Origin: Arthrobacter sp. zg-Y1171
Lineage (GTDB): Bacteria > Actinomycetota > Actinomycetes > Actinomycetales > Micrococcaceae
Direction: 5' to 3'
Length of the DNA stretch: 64,000 nt
NCBI RefSeq assembly: GCF_025244845.1
Contig: NZ_CP104264.1
Span: 3,038,001-3,102,000, forward strand
How positions within the stretch are numbered: the stretch's first letter is position 1; each line of letters begins with the position of its first letter. The notes under the pieces are model-generated. The model worked only from the letters and a program-made list of their open reading frames with translations. It did not search any database and was not told where the DNA came from. The position numbers were made by a program, and so were the translations under genes. This document shows, one piece after another, positions 1 through 9,039 of the stretch.

Positions 1-1649
1 ACCTCGGCGCGTTCGGCACCGCTGAGTGCACCCCATGCCTTGCCCTTGGCGACGGCGGTGTTGATGACGGCGTCGAGCTCCGCCTCGGTGCCGACGGCGG
101 CAGCGGCCACGGCGGCCTTGCCCAGTTCGGAACCGGGGACGCGGGCGAGGATGCCCCGGCCCCAGGCCTGGTTGGCGGGCAGCGACGGGTCGCTGTCCGG
201 GGTGTTGTCGAAGCTGTCCGTAGCCGCAGCCACGGCGGGAAGGTTGCGGTCCTGCACGCGGTGCGGGGCGGGAACGGCGGTGTCCAGGTTCTCCAGCGAG
301 GCCAGGAAGCGCAGCTTCTCGCGTTCGAACAATGCCTCGTTGTCGGCCAGTTCGAACACGGCGGACATGAAGTTCTCCGAGCTGGCGCCTTCCTCCAGCC
401 GGCGGATCAGGTAGGCGATGGCGACGTCGAATTCCGCGGGGTGCACTACCGGGGTGTAGAGCAGCAGGCTGCCGACGTCGCGGCGCACCACCTCGGCCTG
501 GCCGGCGGCCATGCCGAGCAGCATTTCGAATTCGATGCCGTCCCGCACGCCGCGTTCCCCGGCCAGCAGCCAGGCGAACGCGACGTCGAACAGGTTGTGT
601 CCGGCGACGCCGATCCGCACGTTCTTGATGCGGTCCGGGTGCAGGGCGTAGTTGATGACGCGCTTGTAGTTGGTGTCGCTGTCCGCCTTGGTGTGCCAGG
701 TGGCCAGCGGCCAGCCGTGCAGGGAGGCTTCCACCTGTTCCATGGGCAGGTTGGCGCCCTTGACCACGCGGACCTTGATGGCGGCACCGCCGTCGGCGCG
801 GCGGGCGGCAGCGAATTCCTGCAGGCGCATCATGGCCGAGAGGGCGTCCGGGAGGTAGGCCTGGAGCACGATGCCGGCTTCCAGGTCCTTGAACTCGGGC
901 TGCGAGAGGATTCCGGTGAAGACCGCCATGGTCATCTCCAGGTCCTTGTACTCCTCCATGTCCAGGTTGATGAACTTCTTCACCGGGGACTGCGCGGCCC
1001 GGCGGAAGAGCGGGGTCAGGGATTCGATGACGTGCTGCACGGCCTCGTTGAACGCCCACGGGGAGTGCGGCGCCACGGTGGAGGAAACCTTGATGGAGAC
1101 GTAGTCGACGTCGTCGCGGGCCAGGAGGGCATGGGTTCCTTCCAGCCGGCGGGCTGCTTCGTGCTGGCCGAGGACGGCCTCGCCGAGGAGGTTCATGTTC
1201 AGCCGGGTGTTGTCCTTGCGGATGCCGGCGATGGCCTTGCCCAGCTTCGCGTCCGTGGCATCGACAATCAGGTGCCCGACCATTTCGCGCAGCACCTTGC
1301 GGGCGGCGGGAATGACGATCTGCGGCACCACCGGGCCGAGGATGCCGCCGGCGCGCACGGCCGCGCGCATGTACCAGGGCAGGAAGCCGGGGACGCGGGG
1401 GGCCAGGGCGGCGAGGTTGCGGGCTGCGACGCGGATGTCTTCGGGGCGCACAACGCCGTCGACGAAGCCCACGGTGAAGCCCAGGCCGTCCGGGTCCTTC
1501 AGCACGCCGGCCAGCTGCGCGGCGGAGGCGTCCACGGGGACGGCCGAGGCCTCGGTCAGCCAGCGGCGGACGAGGGCTACGGACTGCTCTGCCAGCCCGG
1601 CGCTGGGGGCGGCGTCGGCGCTGGCGCGGTCCTCAAAGGTATCGGTCAT
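1..1649 (-). CDS. putA: Bifunctional proline dehydrogenase / delta-1-pyrroline-5-carboxylate dehydrogenase, 5' part only
   Basis: About 549 residues are visible from the ATG at 1649; the gene runs off the left edge. The protein oxidises proline to pyrroline-5-carboxylate with FAD and then to glutamate with NAD. Most of the visible part is the PRODH barrel (about residues 90-430), with conserved stretches such as LNMNLLGEAVLG, KVSST and RVVKGAN and the helical LYTPVVHPAEF region. The last 70 or so residues enter the aldehyde dehydrogenase domain, so this is the fused PutA type rather than a separate PRODH. It is transcribed away from a LysR regulator across a 140-bp gap, the usual arrangement for a locally controlled proline catabolic gene. 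Shine-Dalgarno signal is weak. Confidence 0.93.
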   Translation of the reverse strand, partial: MTDTFEDRASADAAPSAGLAEQSVALVRRWLTEASAVPVDASAAQLAGVLKDPDGLGFTVGFVDGVVRPEDIRVAARNLAALAPRVPGFLPWYMRAAVRAGGILGPVVPQIVIPAARKVLREMVGHLIVDATDAKLGKAIAGIRKDNTRLNMNLLGEAVLGQHEAARRLEGTHALLARDDVDYVSIKVSSTVAPHSPWAFNEAVQHVIESLTPLFRRAAQSPVKKFINLDMEEYKDLEMTMAVFTGILSQPEFKDLEAGIVLQAYLPDALSAMMRLQEFAAARRADGGAAIKVRVVKGANLPMEQVEASLHGWPLATWHTKADSDTNYKRVINYALHPDRIKNVRIGVAGHNLFDVAFAWLLAGERGVRDGIEFEMLLGMAAGQAEVVRRDVGSLLLYTPVVHPAEFDVAIAYLIRRLEEGASSENFMSAVFELADNEALFEREKLRFLASLENLDTAVPAPHRVQDRNLPAVAAATDSFDNTPDSDPSLPANQAWGRGILARVPGSELGKAAVAAAAVGTEAELDAVINTAVAKGKAWGALSGAERAE

Positions 1650-1789
1650 TAGTTGGTGCTCTTTTCATCTAACAGGTAGTTATCCCCCCGAAGGTACTGA
1701 CCAAGTATCCGCCCGTTGTTCAATTAGATAAAGCGATCTTTTCCGACCGATACACTTTGGCTCTGCTTACTAATCAGAAAGGTCCCCGC

Positions 1790-2686
1790 GTGCTCGATAT
1801 CCGCCGGCTGCGGCTGCTGCGCGAACTCAAGGTCCGGGGCACGCTGGCCTCTGTTGCCGCGGCCCTGAACTTCAGTCCCTCCTCGGTGTCGCAGCAGTTG
1901 GCCCTGCTGGAGAGCGAGGTAGGGGTGCCCCTGCTGCGGAAGACCGGACGCCGGGTCACCCTCACTCCGCAGGCCGAGATCCTGGTGGACCACGCCGCCG
2001 GGATCCTGGACGCCATGGAGCGGGCGGAAGCTGATCTGGCCGAGTCCCTGACCACCGTGGCGGGAACGGTCCGGGTGGCCGTCTTCCAGTCGGCGGCGCT
2101 GGCCCTGATGCCGGACGCCCTCACCATCCTGGGGCGGGACTATCCCGAGGTGCGGATCGAAATGACCCAGCGCGAACCCGAAACCGCACTGTATGAAACC
2201 TGGGCCCGGGATTTCGACCTGGTGATCGCCGAACAGTACCCCGGGCATGCCGCGCCCCGGCATCCCGGCCTTGACCGCGTGCAGCTCACCACGGACGCCA
2301 TCCAGCTGGCAGTGCCCGATTCCCCGGACGGCGGGGACATCCGCTCCATCGCGGACACCGCCTCCCGGGCCTGGGTCATGGAACCCCGCGGCGCCGCCTC
2401 CCGGCACTGGGCGGAGCAGGCGTGCCGGCAGGCCGGGTTCGAGCCGGACGTCCGGTATGAAACGGCTGACCTGCAGGCGCAGATCCGGCTGATCGAGTCC
2501 GGCAACGCCGTCGGCCTCATGCCAGAGCTTGTGTGGACCGGCCGCACCCCGACGGTCCGGCTGCTGGATCTGCCGGGCCGGCCGCGGCGGACCATCTTCA
2601 CATCCGTCCGGGAGGCGGGGAGCCGGCGTCCGGCCATTCTCGCGTGCCGTGAGGTCCTGGAGCGGACGGCCCGGCTGGTGTCCTAG
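1790..2686 (+). CDS. LysR-family transcriptional regulator, divergent from putA
   Basis: This 298-residue LysR-type regulator has an N-terminal winged helix-turn-helix (about residues 1-60, with SVAAALNFSPSSVSQQLALL as the recognition region) and a two-lobed effector-binding domain (about 85-290). I chose the GTG at 1790, preceded by AGAAAGG at 7 nt spacing, rather than an in-frame TTG at 1757, because LysR proteins normally begin within a few residues of the first helix. A TACACT -10 sequence lies at 1751-1756. Its position back-to-back with putA suggests that it controls proline use; the effector is not shown by the sequence. Confidence 0.88.
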   Translation: MLDIRRLRLLRELKVRGTLASVAAALNFSPSSVSQQLALLESEVGVPLLRKTGRRVTLTPQAEILVDHAAGILDAMERAEADLAESLTTVAGTVRVAVFQSAALALMPDALTILGRDYPEVRIEMTQREPETALYETWARDFDLVIAEQYPGHAAPRHPGLDRVQLTTDAIQLAVPDSPDGGDIRSIADTASRAWVMEPRGAASRHWAEQACRQAGFEPDVRYETADLQAQIRLIESGNAVGLMPELVWTGRTPTVRLLDLPGRPRRTIFTSVREAGSRRPAILACREVLERTARLVS

Positions 2687-2723
2687 GTGTGCGGTCTCTG
2701 CCGGGTGGGTTCTCCTGCCCGCC

Positions 2724-3527
2724 CTACTGCGGTTCCTCAGGGCCGGGGTTCACTCCGGACCAGCTGGCGGCGCCGCCTGAGTTGGGAAAGACGGTTGCCT
2801 TCATGGCCCGGTCCCCGGCCACGCCGCCCGGAACGTAGTAGGACGACAGGTCAGGAACGTTGGGGTCGAACGCCGCATACAGCCCCGGCGCCAGCGCAAC
2901 CACCAGCCCGTCGACGAGCTTGCTGTCGAACCAGGCGGCCACCCGGTAATCCACGGAGGCGGCGTTCACGATCAGTGGGTAGCCCGGGAACGCCGCGCTG
3001 GTCTCGCCCGCTTTGGACGGAGCTGACACATCGGGTGCTGCCCCGGCGTCGCTGGCCGCGGCCTCATAGGGCGCGCACTGGGCCAGGATCTCCGAAACAG
3101 CGTTTCTCCAGGCATAGATATCGAAGTGCAGGGCTGAACCGGAGTCCCCGGCCACCGGCATGGCGTTTGCAATCGGAGCTGACAACTCCTTCAAAAGGGT
3201 ATCCATGCCCTCCGGGGCGCTGTCGGCAATACCGCGGACTTCCGTGTTGAGCGCGCTTGCACCCGTACCGTCGGAGCCCTCGAAGCCGAACGTTGAACCG
3301 TTGTCTTTCACGAAGTAGATCGCCCGGTAGAGGGGGCCGTTACCGTCGGTCCCGAGGAGCTTGCGGCACGTTTCCTCTGCTGAGTCCAGAGCCACCGTTT
3401 CGGCTGTTGACCCGGCAGCCGGCGCGGCGGCGGCAGGGGCGGAGGAGGCTTCGGGCTCCGTTGCTTCTGCGCTGCAGCCGGTGACGAACAGCAGGGCCAG
3501 GACCGGAATGGCTGCGGTCTTTCTCAT
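2724..3527 (-). CDS. Predicted secreted lipoprotein of unknown function
   Basis: The 267-residue product begins with a lipoprotein signal (MRKTAAIPVLALLFVTGC), with the lipidated cysteine at position 18, followed by an Ala/Ser/Glu-rich linker to about residue 50. The start at 3527 has a GGGGGA Shine-Dalgarno sequence 3 nt upstream; an upstream extension in the same frame lacks coding character. The mature part contains no motif I recognise. It faces the LysR gene tail to tail with a 37-bp gap. It is probably a membrane-anchored extracytoplasmic protein; no enzymatic role is visible. Confidence 0.78.
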   Translation of the reverse strand: MRKTAAIPVLALLFVTGCSAEATEPEASSAPAAAAPAAGSTAETVALDSAEETCRKLLGTDGNGPLYRAIYFVKDNGSTFGFEGSDGTGASALNTEVRGIADSAPEGMDTLLKELSAPIANAMPVAGDSGSALHFDIYAWRNAVSEILAQCAPYEAAASDAGAAPDVSAPSKAGETSAAFPGYPLIVNAASVDYRVAAWFDSKLVDGLVVALAPGLYAAFDPNVPDLSSYYVPGGVAGDRAMKATVFPNSGGAASWSGVNPGPEEPQ

Positions 3528-3623
3528 GGTTCCCCCGGGACTTCGTAGACAGTTGCCCCAACCTAGCACCTGCACCGGGCCGCCAGGGCTTTTGGTGCCG
3601 CTGCGGAGCCGAGCGTCGGGCCG

Positions 3624-3804
3624 GGGCCGGACAGGACAACCCATCCGGTGGTGCCGTTGTGGCAGATGATTTCCCACAAGGCAACAGCAGCACCACCCTG
3701 TGGGACGCTGTGCTGGCACTGCGGATGCTCCAGCCTGCACAACTCATCGACTGAGCAGTTAATGGGGTTATGGCCGCCCGATAACCCCGTTATCTGCTCA
3801 GTAG
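3624..3804 (+). repeat. Structured intergenic element, copy A of a tandem pair
   Basis: This 181-nt segment recurs 237 bp downstream with 11 substitutions and no indels (about 94% identity). It lies in the 680-bp gene-free stretch between 3528 and 4210. It folds into consecutive hairpins: GGTGGTGC (3647-3654) pairs with GCACCACC (3690-3697) around an inner TTGTGG/CCACAA stem, and a 21-bp stem pairs 3751-3771 with 3781-3801 around a 9-nt GGCCGCCCG loop, with one mismatch and one G-T wobble. No poly-T follows, so it is not a normal terminator. Short open frames exist but look non-coding. Confidence 0.8.
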
Positions 3805-3860
3805 ATCCGGGACCCCTGCCCACAACCCCGTTATCTGCTCACTAGATCCGCCCGGAATCG

Positions 3861-4041
3861 GGGCCGGACAGGACATCCCATCCGGTGGTGCTGTTGTGGC
3901 AAATGGGGTGCCACAAGGCAACAGCAGCACCACCCTATGGGACGCTGTGCTGGCACTGCGGATGCTCCAGCCTGCACAACTCATCGACTGAGCAGTTAAT
4001 GGGGTTATGGCCGCCCGATAAGCCCGTTATCTGCCCACTAG
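3861..4041 (+). repeat. Structured intergenic element, copy B of a tandem pair
   Basis: Second copy of the 181-nt element. Five of its 11 differences from copy A cluster in the loop of the first hairpin and change the stem there to an 8-bp TTGTGGCA/TGCCACAA pair, so pairing is retained while the loop changes. The distal hairpin (3988-4038) is weaker than in copy A because of C-to-G and T-to-C changes in its right arm. The terminal motif TCTGCYCASTAG also occurs at 3793, 3834, 4030 and 4079, two of these outside the full copies, as if partial units remain. Confidence 0.78.
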
Positions 4042-4138
4042 ATGCAGGTGCCCCCGGCCCGCCCGCGCAAAACCTTCGTCTGCTCAGTAGCCCCGGTCCA
4101 GCGGAGCAACAAAGCAGCCCCCGACCGGACACAGCAAA

Positions 4139-4170
4139 ACGGCGGACCCCGGAAACCCGGGACCCGCCGT
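4139..4170 (-). terminator. Rho-independent terminator of the PRC-barrel gene
   Basis: Read on the minus strand, a 14-bp stem (ACGGCGGGTCCCGG paired with CCGGGGTCCGCCGT, two G-U wobbles) with a 4-nt loop is followed by TTTTG. It lies about 40 bp past the stop of the gene at 4211-5170. Confidence 0.8.
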
Positions 4171-4210
4171 CGTGCTGATGAAGCGTCGTGCGTGTTAAGA
4201 GAGCCAGGAC

Positions 4211-5170
4211 CTAGCGGCTGCCGCCGGATCCGGACCCGGAGGACCCGGAGGAACCCGAACCGGACCCCGACCCCGACCCGCCGGACTTTTTCCCGCGGGA
4301 GGAGGAATCATTGACGTCCGTGTCGATCTGCTCCTTGCGGATCTCTTCGGAGACGCTCTCCGTGCCGGTCACCGTCTCGGTGTCCAGGCGGACGCGTTCC
4401 ACCGGCTCGGTGTGCTTGGAGACCACAGCCTCCTCGGCATGGAGCGTCACCTCGTGCTCGTCTTCCGTGAGTTCGGCACCTGACAGGGCATCCCCCGCAT
4501 TGGCATCCGTAATGGGCTCACGCTCGATCCGCACTTCCTCGTGGCTGACCGGCACCTGCTTGGTGACGGTCTCCGTCACGATGTACTTGCGCAGCCGGGC
4601 CTTGCCCACCGCCCGGTTCTCGGTGCCGACGTTGAGGCGCTCCTCCGAACGGGTCATGGAGTCGTCCCCGCTGGATCCCGAACTGGAGGAACTGGAAGAA
4701 AGGTCGGACGTCCCGCTGCTGCTGGACGTCCCGGACCTCTCGCTCTCCGACACCGTGGAGGTACCGCTGCTCATGTCGCTGCCCCGCATGCCGCTGTCCC
4801 GCGTCTCGGTAATCGTGTCGGTTTCAGAGACGGATTCCGAAGAACCGTCGTCGTAGCTGAAGCCGTAGTACCGGTAGAGCGTGACTTCCTCCTCGGGGCT
4901 GATCGAACCGTCGCTTTCGATGTGCGGCGCGTTCTTGACCTCTTCCTTGGAGTAGGGCACCAGGACGTCGACACCTTCGACGGTTGCCTCACTGAGGGGG
5001 ATAAACGTTTCCGACGTGCCGAAGAGGCCGGTGTTCACGGTGACCCATGCCGGTTCGTCGGTCTGGTCATCCAGGTAGAAGGTACCAACGGAACCGATAC
5101 GGTCACCGTTCGAGCCAACTACGTTGCCCGAACCGCTCATGAGTCCTTCGACCTGCTGATTCGTGATCAT
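4211..5170 (-). CDS. PRC-barrel and DUF2382 (YsnF/AvaK-like) stress protein
   Basis: The 319-residue protein has an N-terminal PRC-barrel-like domain (about 1-110), a Ser/Thr-rich low-complexity linker (about 112-185), and a DUF2382 domain (about 185-285) with the typical EEVRIEREPI and HAEEAVVSKHTEPVERVRL patterns. It ends in a Gly/Ser-only tail of about 25 residues. It has no signal peptide or membrane segment. The start at 5170 has GAGGAGAA upstream. Family members occur in soil and desiccation-tolerant bacteria and are thought to be general stress proteins; biochemical function is unknown. The Gly-Ser tail, encoded by GC-rich repeats, may vary in length between strains. Confidence 0.88.
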   Translation of the reverse strand: MITNQQVEGLMSGSGNVVGSNGDRIGSVGTFYLDDQTDEPAWVTVNTGLFGTSETFIPLSEATVEGVDVLVPYSKEEVKNAPHIESDGSISPEEEVTLYRYYGFSYDDGSSESVSETDTITETRDSGMRGSDMSSGTSTVSESERSGTSSSSGTSDLSSSSSSSGSSGDDSMTRSEERLNVGTENRAVGKARLRKYIVTETVTKQVPVSHEEVRIEREPITDANAGDALSGAELTEDEHEVTLHAEEAVVSKHTEPVERVRLDTETVTGTESVSEEIRKEQIDTDVNDSSSRGKKSGGSGSGSGSGSSGSSGSGSGGSR

Positions 5171-5387
5171 CTTGTTCTCCTCGCGACAGCGAATCCGCCG
5201 AATCGGTTGACCGGCGGTAATTCACCACTGGCCTGATCGGAGACAGAGGACAAGGCGGTCGGTATCCGCCTGCGGCTCCGGGCCGGCTGGTTGACTGGTG
5301 AGGAACCTGGCATACATACCAAGCCCACTTACAATTCCAGCCCCCCGCCTCCGGACCCGTCAATAGGTACTTGCTGCGAGGAGGGGA

Positions 5388-7076
5388 CTACGCGTCCTGC
5401 AGCAGGGCGTCCCGCACCTGGCGGCGCAGCACCTTGCCCAGCATGGACTTGGGCAGGTCCTCGATAACCACGATCTTCCGCGGCACCTTGTAGGGGGTCA
5501 GCCGCTCGCGGCAGTAGGCGCGCAGGGCGGCTTCATCAAGCTCGGCGCCCTCCTGCAGGACGACGGCGGCCACCACCTGCTCGCCGCCGTCGGCCCGGGG
5601 CAGGCCCACCACGGCGGCGTCGAGGATGTACTGGTGGGTGCGCAGCACGTCCTCGACCTCCGACGGGGAGACGTTGAAGCCGCCGGTGATGATGAGTTCC
5701 TTGCGGCGGTCCACCACCTTCACGAAGCCGTCTTCGTCCACGGTGACAATGTCGCCGGTGCGCAGCCAGCCGCCGTCGAGCAGCACCTCGGCGGTGTCCT
5801 CGGGGTTGTTCCAGTAGCCGGCGAAGACCTGCGGCCCGCGGACCAGGAGCTCACCGGCGGCACCGGGTTCGACGTCGTTCACGGGGTTCTCCGGGTCCAC
5901 CACGCGCATCTCGGTGCTGGGGAAGGGAACACCGATGGTGCCGTTGCGGCGCGACTCGGCAAACGGGTTGCCCAGGGCCACGGGAGAGGATTCGGTGAGG
6001 CCGTAGCCCTCCACCAGCAGGCCGCCGGAGACCTCTTCCCAGAGCTTCACCGTGGCTGCCGGCAGGGTCATGGCCCCGGAAATGGCGTAGCGGATGGTGG
6101 ACAGGTCCACGCCGCGCTTCTTGGACTCGTGCGCGGTCTTTTCGTAGATCGGCGGGACGGCGCAGAAGACGGTGGGCTTGGATTTCTTCGCGGCGGTCAG
6201 GACCAGGTCCACATCGAACTTGGGGAACAATACGAGCCGCGACCCGGTGAGGACGGAGAAGGTCAGGTACAGGGTGAGGCCGAAGGCGTGGAACATGGGC
6301 AGCACGCCGTAAATGACTTCCTTGCCCTCCTGCGCACCGTGCATCCAGGCCTTGCCCTGCAGGGCGTTGGACCGCAGGTTGTAATGCGTGAGCATGACGC
6401 CCTTGGGGATACCGGTGGTGCCCGAGGTGTACTGCAGGGCCGCCAGATCGGAAACAACCGGGCGGGGGTGGTCCGCGGACAGCGGAGCGTTGTCGAGCAG
6501 TTCCTCCCAGGACATGGTGCGCTCGGTCTTGGCGGTCAGGCCCGCACGGGTGCGCCGCAGGGAGGGGACCGGAAGAGCCAGGGCCATCCGCTTGATCCGG
6601 GGCATCGCCTTGGTGATGTTCACGGCCACGATGGTTTCCACGGCTACGTCACCGGGGAATTCCTGTACCTTCTCCACTGCCTTGTCCCAGACGATGGCCA
6701 CCTTGGCGCCGTGGTTCTCGAACTGGTGGCGCAGCTCGCGCTCGGTGTAGAGCGGGTTGTGGCCGACGACGACGGCGCCCAGCCGGAGCACGGCGTAGAA
6801 AGCGATGAGGTACTGCGGGCAGTTGGGCAGGATGATTGCCACCCGGTGGCCCTTCCGCACCCCCAGCTTGCGCAGGCCTTCGGCGGCCCGGTTGATCCGG
6901 TCCCCCAGGTCCCGATACGTGGTTTCGGCGCCGAAGAATTCCAGGGCCACCTTGCTGCCGAACCGCTCCACGGCGTCTTCCATCATGGCGGTAAGGGATT
7001 CGGTGGGCAGCTCAATCTGCGCGGGAACGCCGGGCTGGTAGTTCTTGACCCAATGCGGTTCCAGGGCAGCGGACAT
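5388..7076 (-). CDS. Long-chain-fatty-acid-CoA ligase / AMP-dependent synthetase
   Basis: This 562-residue acyl-adenylate-forming enzyme activates a carboxylic acid, probably a fatty acid, with ATP and CoA. The AMP-binding P-loop YTSGTTGIPKG lies near residue 216, and the adenylation motifs GYGLTESSP, GWLRTGDI and DRRKELIITGGFN follow in the expected order. The C-terminal lysine motif SMLGKVLRR lies near the end. The start at 7076 is set by AAGGAGA 5 nt upstream; an in-frame start 10 codons earlier has no such signal. Length matches FadD-type ligases. The gene appears monocistronic; substrate chain length cannot be read from the sequence. Confidence 0.9.
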   Translation of the reverse strand: MSAALEPHWVKNYQPGVPAQIELPTESLTAMMEDAVERFGSKVALEFFGAETTYRDLGDRINRAAEGLRKLGVRKGHRVAIILPNCPQYLIAFYAVLRLGAVVVGHNPLYTERELRHQFENHGAKVAIVWDKAVEKVQEFPGDVAVETIVAVNITKAMPRIKRMALALPVPSLRRTRAGLTAKTERTMSWEELLDNAPLSADHPRPVVSDLAALQYTSGTTGIPKGVMLTHYNLRSNALQGKAWMHGAQEGKEVIYGVLPMFHAFGLTLYLTFSVLTGSRLVLFPKFDVDLVLTAAKKSKPTVFCAVPPIYEKTAHESKKRGVDLSTIRYAISGAMTLPAATVKLWEEVSGGLLVEGYGLTESSPVALGNPFAESRRNGTIGVPFPSTEMRVVDPENPVNDVEPGAAGELLVRGPQVFAGYWNNPEDTAEVLLDGGWLRTGDIVTVDEDGFVKVVDRRKELIITGGFNVSPSEVEDVLRTHQYILDAAVVGLPRADGGEQVVAAVVLQEGAELDEAALRAYCRERLTPYKVPRKIVVIEDLPKSMLGKVLRRQVRDALLQDA

Positions 7077-7157
7077 GGAGGTCTCCTTCAGGTTGGGCGA
7101 TACCACGACTATATCGAGGCCGCAGCCCTGTGGATAAAAAACTTGAGCCGCACCACG

Positions 7158-8123
7158 CTATTCCGCGGCCGGCGCCAGGGACGCCAGGTACCGGGCCAGG
7201 GCCCGGGGTGCGGACCGCGGTGCCACGGCTTCGACGGCGGCGTTGTAGTTGGTGTTCGTGTTTACGTCATAGGTCAGCAGGCGGCCGTCGGCGGCCTCGA
7301 TGAACTCTATGCCGCAGACCTCCAGCCGGTTCCGGCGGGCGAACTCGAGGTACTTGCCGATCACCGGATGGTCGAAATCTTCGCGCAGGCTGAACAGCTG
7401 GGTGTCCGCATCCGGTGCAATGGTGGCGCCGGGCGGCATGATCGGCTTGCCGGTGGACGGGTCGATGGCGCAGGCATCCGCCGGGCAGAGCTGGAACCCG
7501 CCGCGGGCCGTGTCCGCCTTGATGGCGTAGACGAATTCCCCGCCCACAATCTCCGCCCGGGTGATGAAGGGCTCGGCCGCAACAATGTATTCCTGGATCA
7601 GGGTGATGCCGTCCGCAGGCTCCTCGAAGTCCGCCGACGCCACGTAGTCCGCCAGTTCCCCGTGGGATTCGAACTTCCGCACCCCGAGCCCCTTGCCGCC
7701 CTGGTTGTGCTTGGTGATGAACGGTGCGGGGAATTCCTTGGCGGCGGCCAGGATCTGGTGGCGTCCGACGGCGGCCACGGTACGCGGGGTGTCGATGCCC
7801 GCGGCGCGCAGCGCGGTCAGCTGGTCCACCTTGCTCATTTCCAGTTCCAGCACCCGGCGGCCGTTGACCGTGCGCCGTCCGTGCGCTTCCAGCCAGGACA
7901 GCACCGCCCGGGCGTAGTCCTTGGACAGGCCATGGTCCCTGGTGTGCGAGGAGGCGCTGATCCGGGACCAGAAAATCCCCTCCGGCGGCACCGAGTCCAG
8001 GTCCAGGACGCCGTCCGTCAGCAGCCATTCCTCCACATGCACGCCTTCGGCCTCGAAGGCGCGGGCAAAGGGAGGGAACCATTCGGGATTCTCATGCAGG
8101 GCATAGACCGTGGGGGTGCTCAT
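7158..8123 (-). CDS. ATP-grasp domain protein (RimK-like ligase family)
   Basis: The 321-residue protein has an N-terminal pre-ATP-grasp region with WSRISASSHTRDH (about 52-64) and an ATP-grasp core with the phosphate-binding loop TKHNQGGKGLG (about 137-147) and the Mg/ATP segment CGIEFIEA...YDVNTNTNYN near residues 270-290. These features match RimK/LysX-like carboxylate-amine ligases. The chosen ATG at 8123 is preceded by a weak GCGAG; a GTG at 8138 is an alternative adding five residues. Neighbours give no pathway context, so amino-acid ligase, peptide ligase or protein-modifying roles remain open. Confidence 0.82.
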   Translation of the reverse strand: MSTPTVYALHENPEWFPPFARAFEAEGVHVEEWLLTDGVLDLDSVPPEGIFWSRISASSHTRDHGLSKDYARAVLSWLEAHGRRTVNGRRVLELEMSKVDQLTALRAAGIDTPRTVAAVGRHQILAAAKEFPAPFITKHNQGGKGLGVRKFESHGELADYVASADFEEPADGITLIQEYIVAAEPFITRAEIVGGEFVYAIKADTARGGFQLCPADACAIDPSTGKPIMPPGATIAPDADTQLFSLREDFDHPVIGKYLEFARRNRLEVCGIEFIEAADGRLLTYDVNTNTNYNAAVEAVAPRSAPRALARYLASLAPAAE

Positions 8124-8160
8124 GGAACTCGCTTTCACCGGTTTCGTCGTCGGCCCCGGG

Positions 8161-8196
8161 CAGGGCAGGCGGTGCAGGGCAGGCGGTGCAGGGCAA
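8161..8196. repeat. 14-bp short tandem repeat, 2.6 copies
   Basis: The unit CAGGGCAGGCGGTG occurs at 8161-8174 and 8175-8188, and its first 8 bases follow. It lies between the ATP-grasp gene start and the SDR gene end. No function is evident. Confidence 0.7.
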
Positions 8197-8254
8197 CCCT
8201 AGGCCCGCTGCCACGGCTCCGCCAGCTTCCGTGACGCCCGACGTCAGCGGCCCC

Positions 8255-9007
8255 CTACCGCCCCCGGCCCGCCAGCCGGGCCACCAGCGCCTGCGGTGCC
8301 CGGCTGCCCACCGTGGCCAGCACCCGGTACCGCTTGGACGGAATGGAAATGCCCTTGCCCGCAAAGGCGTCGGCCAGGGCTTCACGCACCACGCGGTCCG
8401 CACTGAGCCACATCCACTTGGGGTAAACGCTCTTGTCCATTTCCATGCGCGCATGGAATTCCGTGTGCACAAACCCCGGGCATACCGCGGTCACGGTGAT
8501 GCCGCGGCCCCGGTAATAGAGGTTGGCCCAGCGGCTGAAGTTGATCACCCATGCCTTGGCGGCGCTGTAGGTTCCCCGCGGGATGAAGCCGGCTACGGAG
8601 GCCACGTTGATGATCCGGCCGCCGCCGTTGGACTGCATGGCGTTCAGTGCCGCGTGGCTCAGCTGCAGCGGCGCACCCACCAGCACATTCAGGTGGTCGA
8701 TCTCGGCCTGCAGCTCGTTCCGGGCAAAATCGTTTTTCAGACCGTATCCGGCGTTATTCACCAGGAGTCCGACGTCGGGCTTCTGCACGCGGTCGGCGAC
8801 GGCGTCCACTCCCTCGGAGGTGGCGAGGTCGGCCGCGATCCACTCGGTCTTCACGGAGTAGTCCCGGGCCAGTTCCGCCGCGGTGGATTCCAGCCGCTCG
8901 GTATTCCGGCCGGTGAGCACCAGGTCATAGCCTCGCTGCGCCAGCTGGCGGGCGAACTCCGCGCCGATTCCGGAAGTGGCTCCTGTAACAACTGCTGTCT
9001 GCGTCAT
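8255..9007 (-). CDS. Short-chain dehydrogenase/reductase
   Basis: This 250-residue classical SDR has the NAD(P) motif TGATSGIG (8-15), NNAG (84-87), and the catalytic Ser137, Tyr147 and Lys151. The arginine after the second beta strand (TGRNTE) suggests NADP. The PGFVHTEF segment after the active site is typical of the DltE/YqjQ-like branch. AAAGG lies 8 nt before the ATG. Its upstream region carries copy 1 of a 74-bp direct repeat, so the divergent promoter region it once shared with the gene at 11512 now appears split by an islet. The substrate is unknown. Confidence 0.9.
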   Translation of the reverse strand: MTQTAVVTGATSGIGAEFARQLAQRGYDLVLTGRNTERLESTAAELARDYSVKTEWIAADLATSEGVDAVADRVQKPDVGLLVNNAGYGLKNDFARNELQAEIDHLNVLVGAPLQLSHAALNAMQSNGGGRIINVASVAGFIPRGTYSAAKAWVINFSRWANLYYRGRGITVTAVCPGFVHTEFHARMEMDKSVYPKWMWLSADRVVREALADAFAGKGISIPSKRYRVLATVGSRAPQALVARLAGRGR

Positions 9008-9039
9008 AAGGACACCTTTCTATGCCGGCCCCGGTTTGG

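Noticed and set aside
3624..4090. Possible CRISPR array
   Set aside because: Only two long units and irregular short motifs are present, with no regular 28-37 bp repeats or unique spacers and no cas genes.
3648..4178. Short open frames on both strands in the tandem structured element
   Set aside because: They are Cys/Trp-rich, lack ribosome sites, differ between copies in their starts and ends, and overlap strong hairpins.
5634..8234. Very long plus-strand open frame (about 866 codons) across the acyl-CoA ligase and ATP-grasp region
   Set aside because: It is antisense to two well-supported minus-strand genes with recognisable domains; its Gly/His/Val-rich composition is the usual result of a GC-rich complement.
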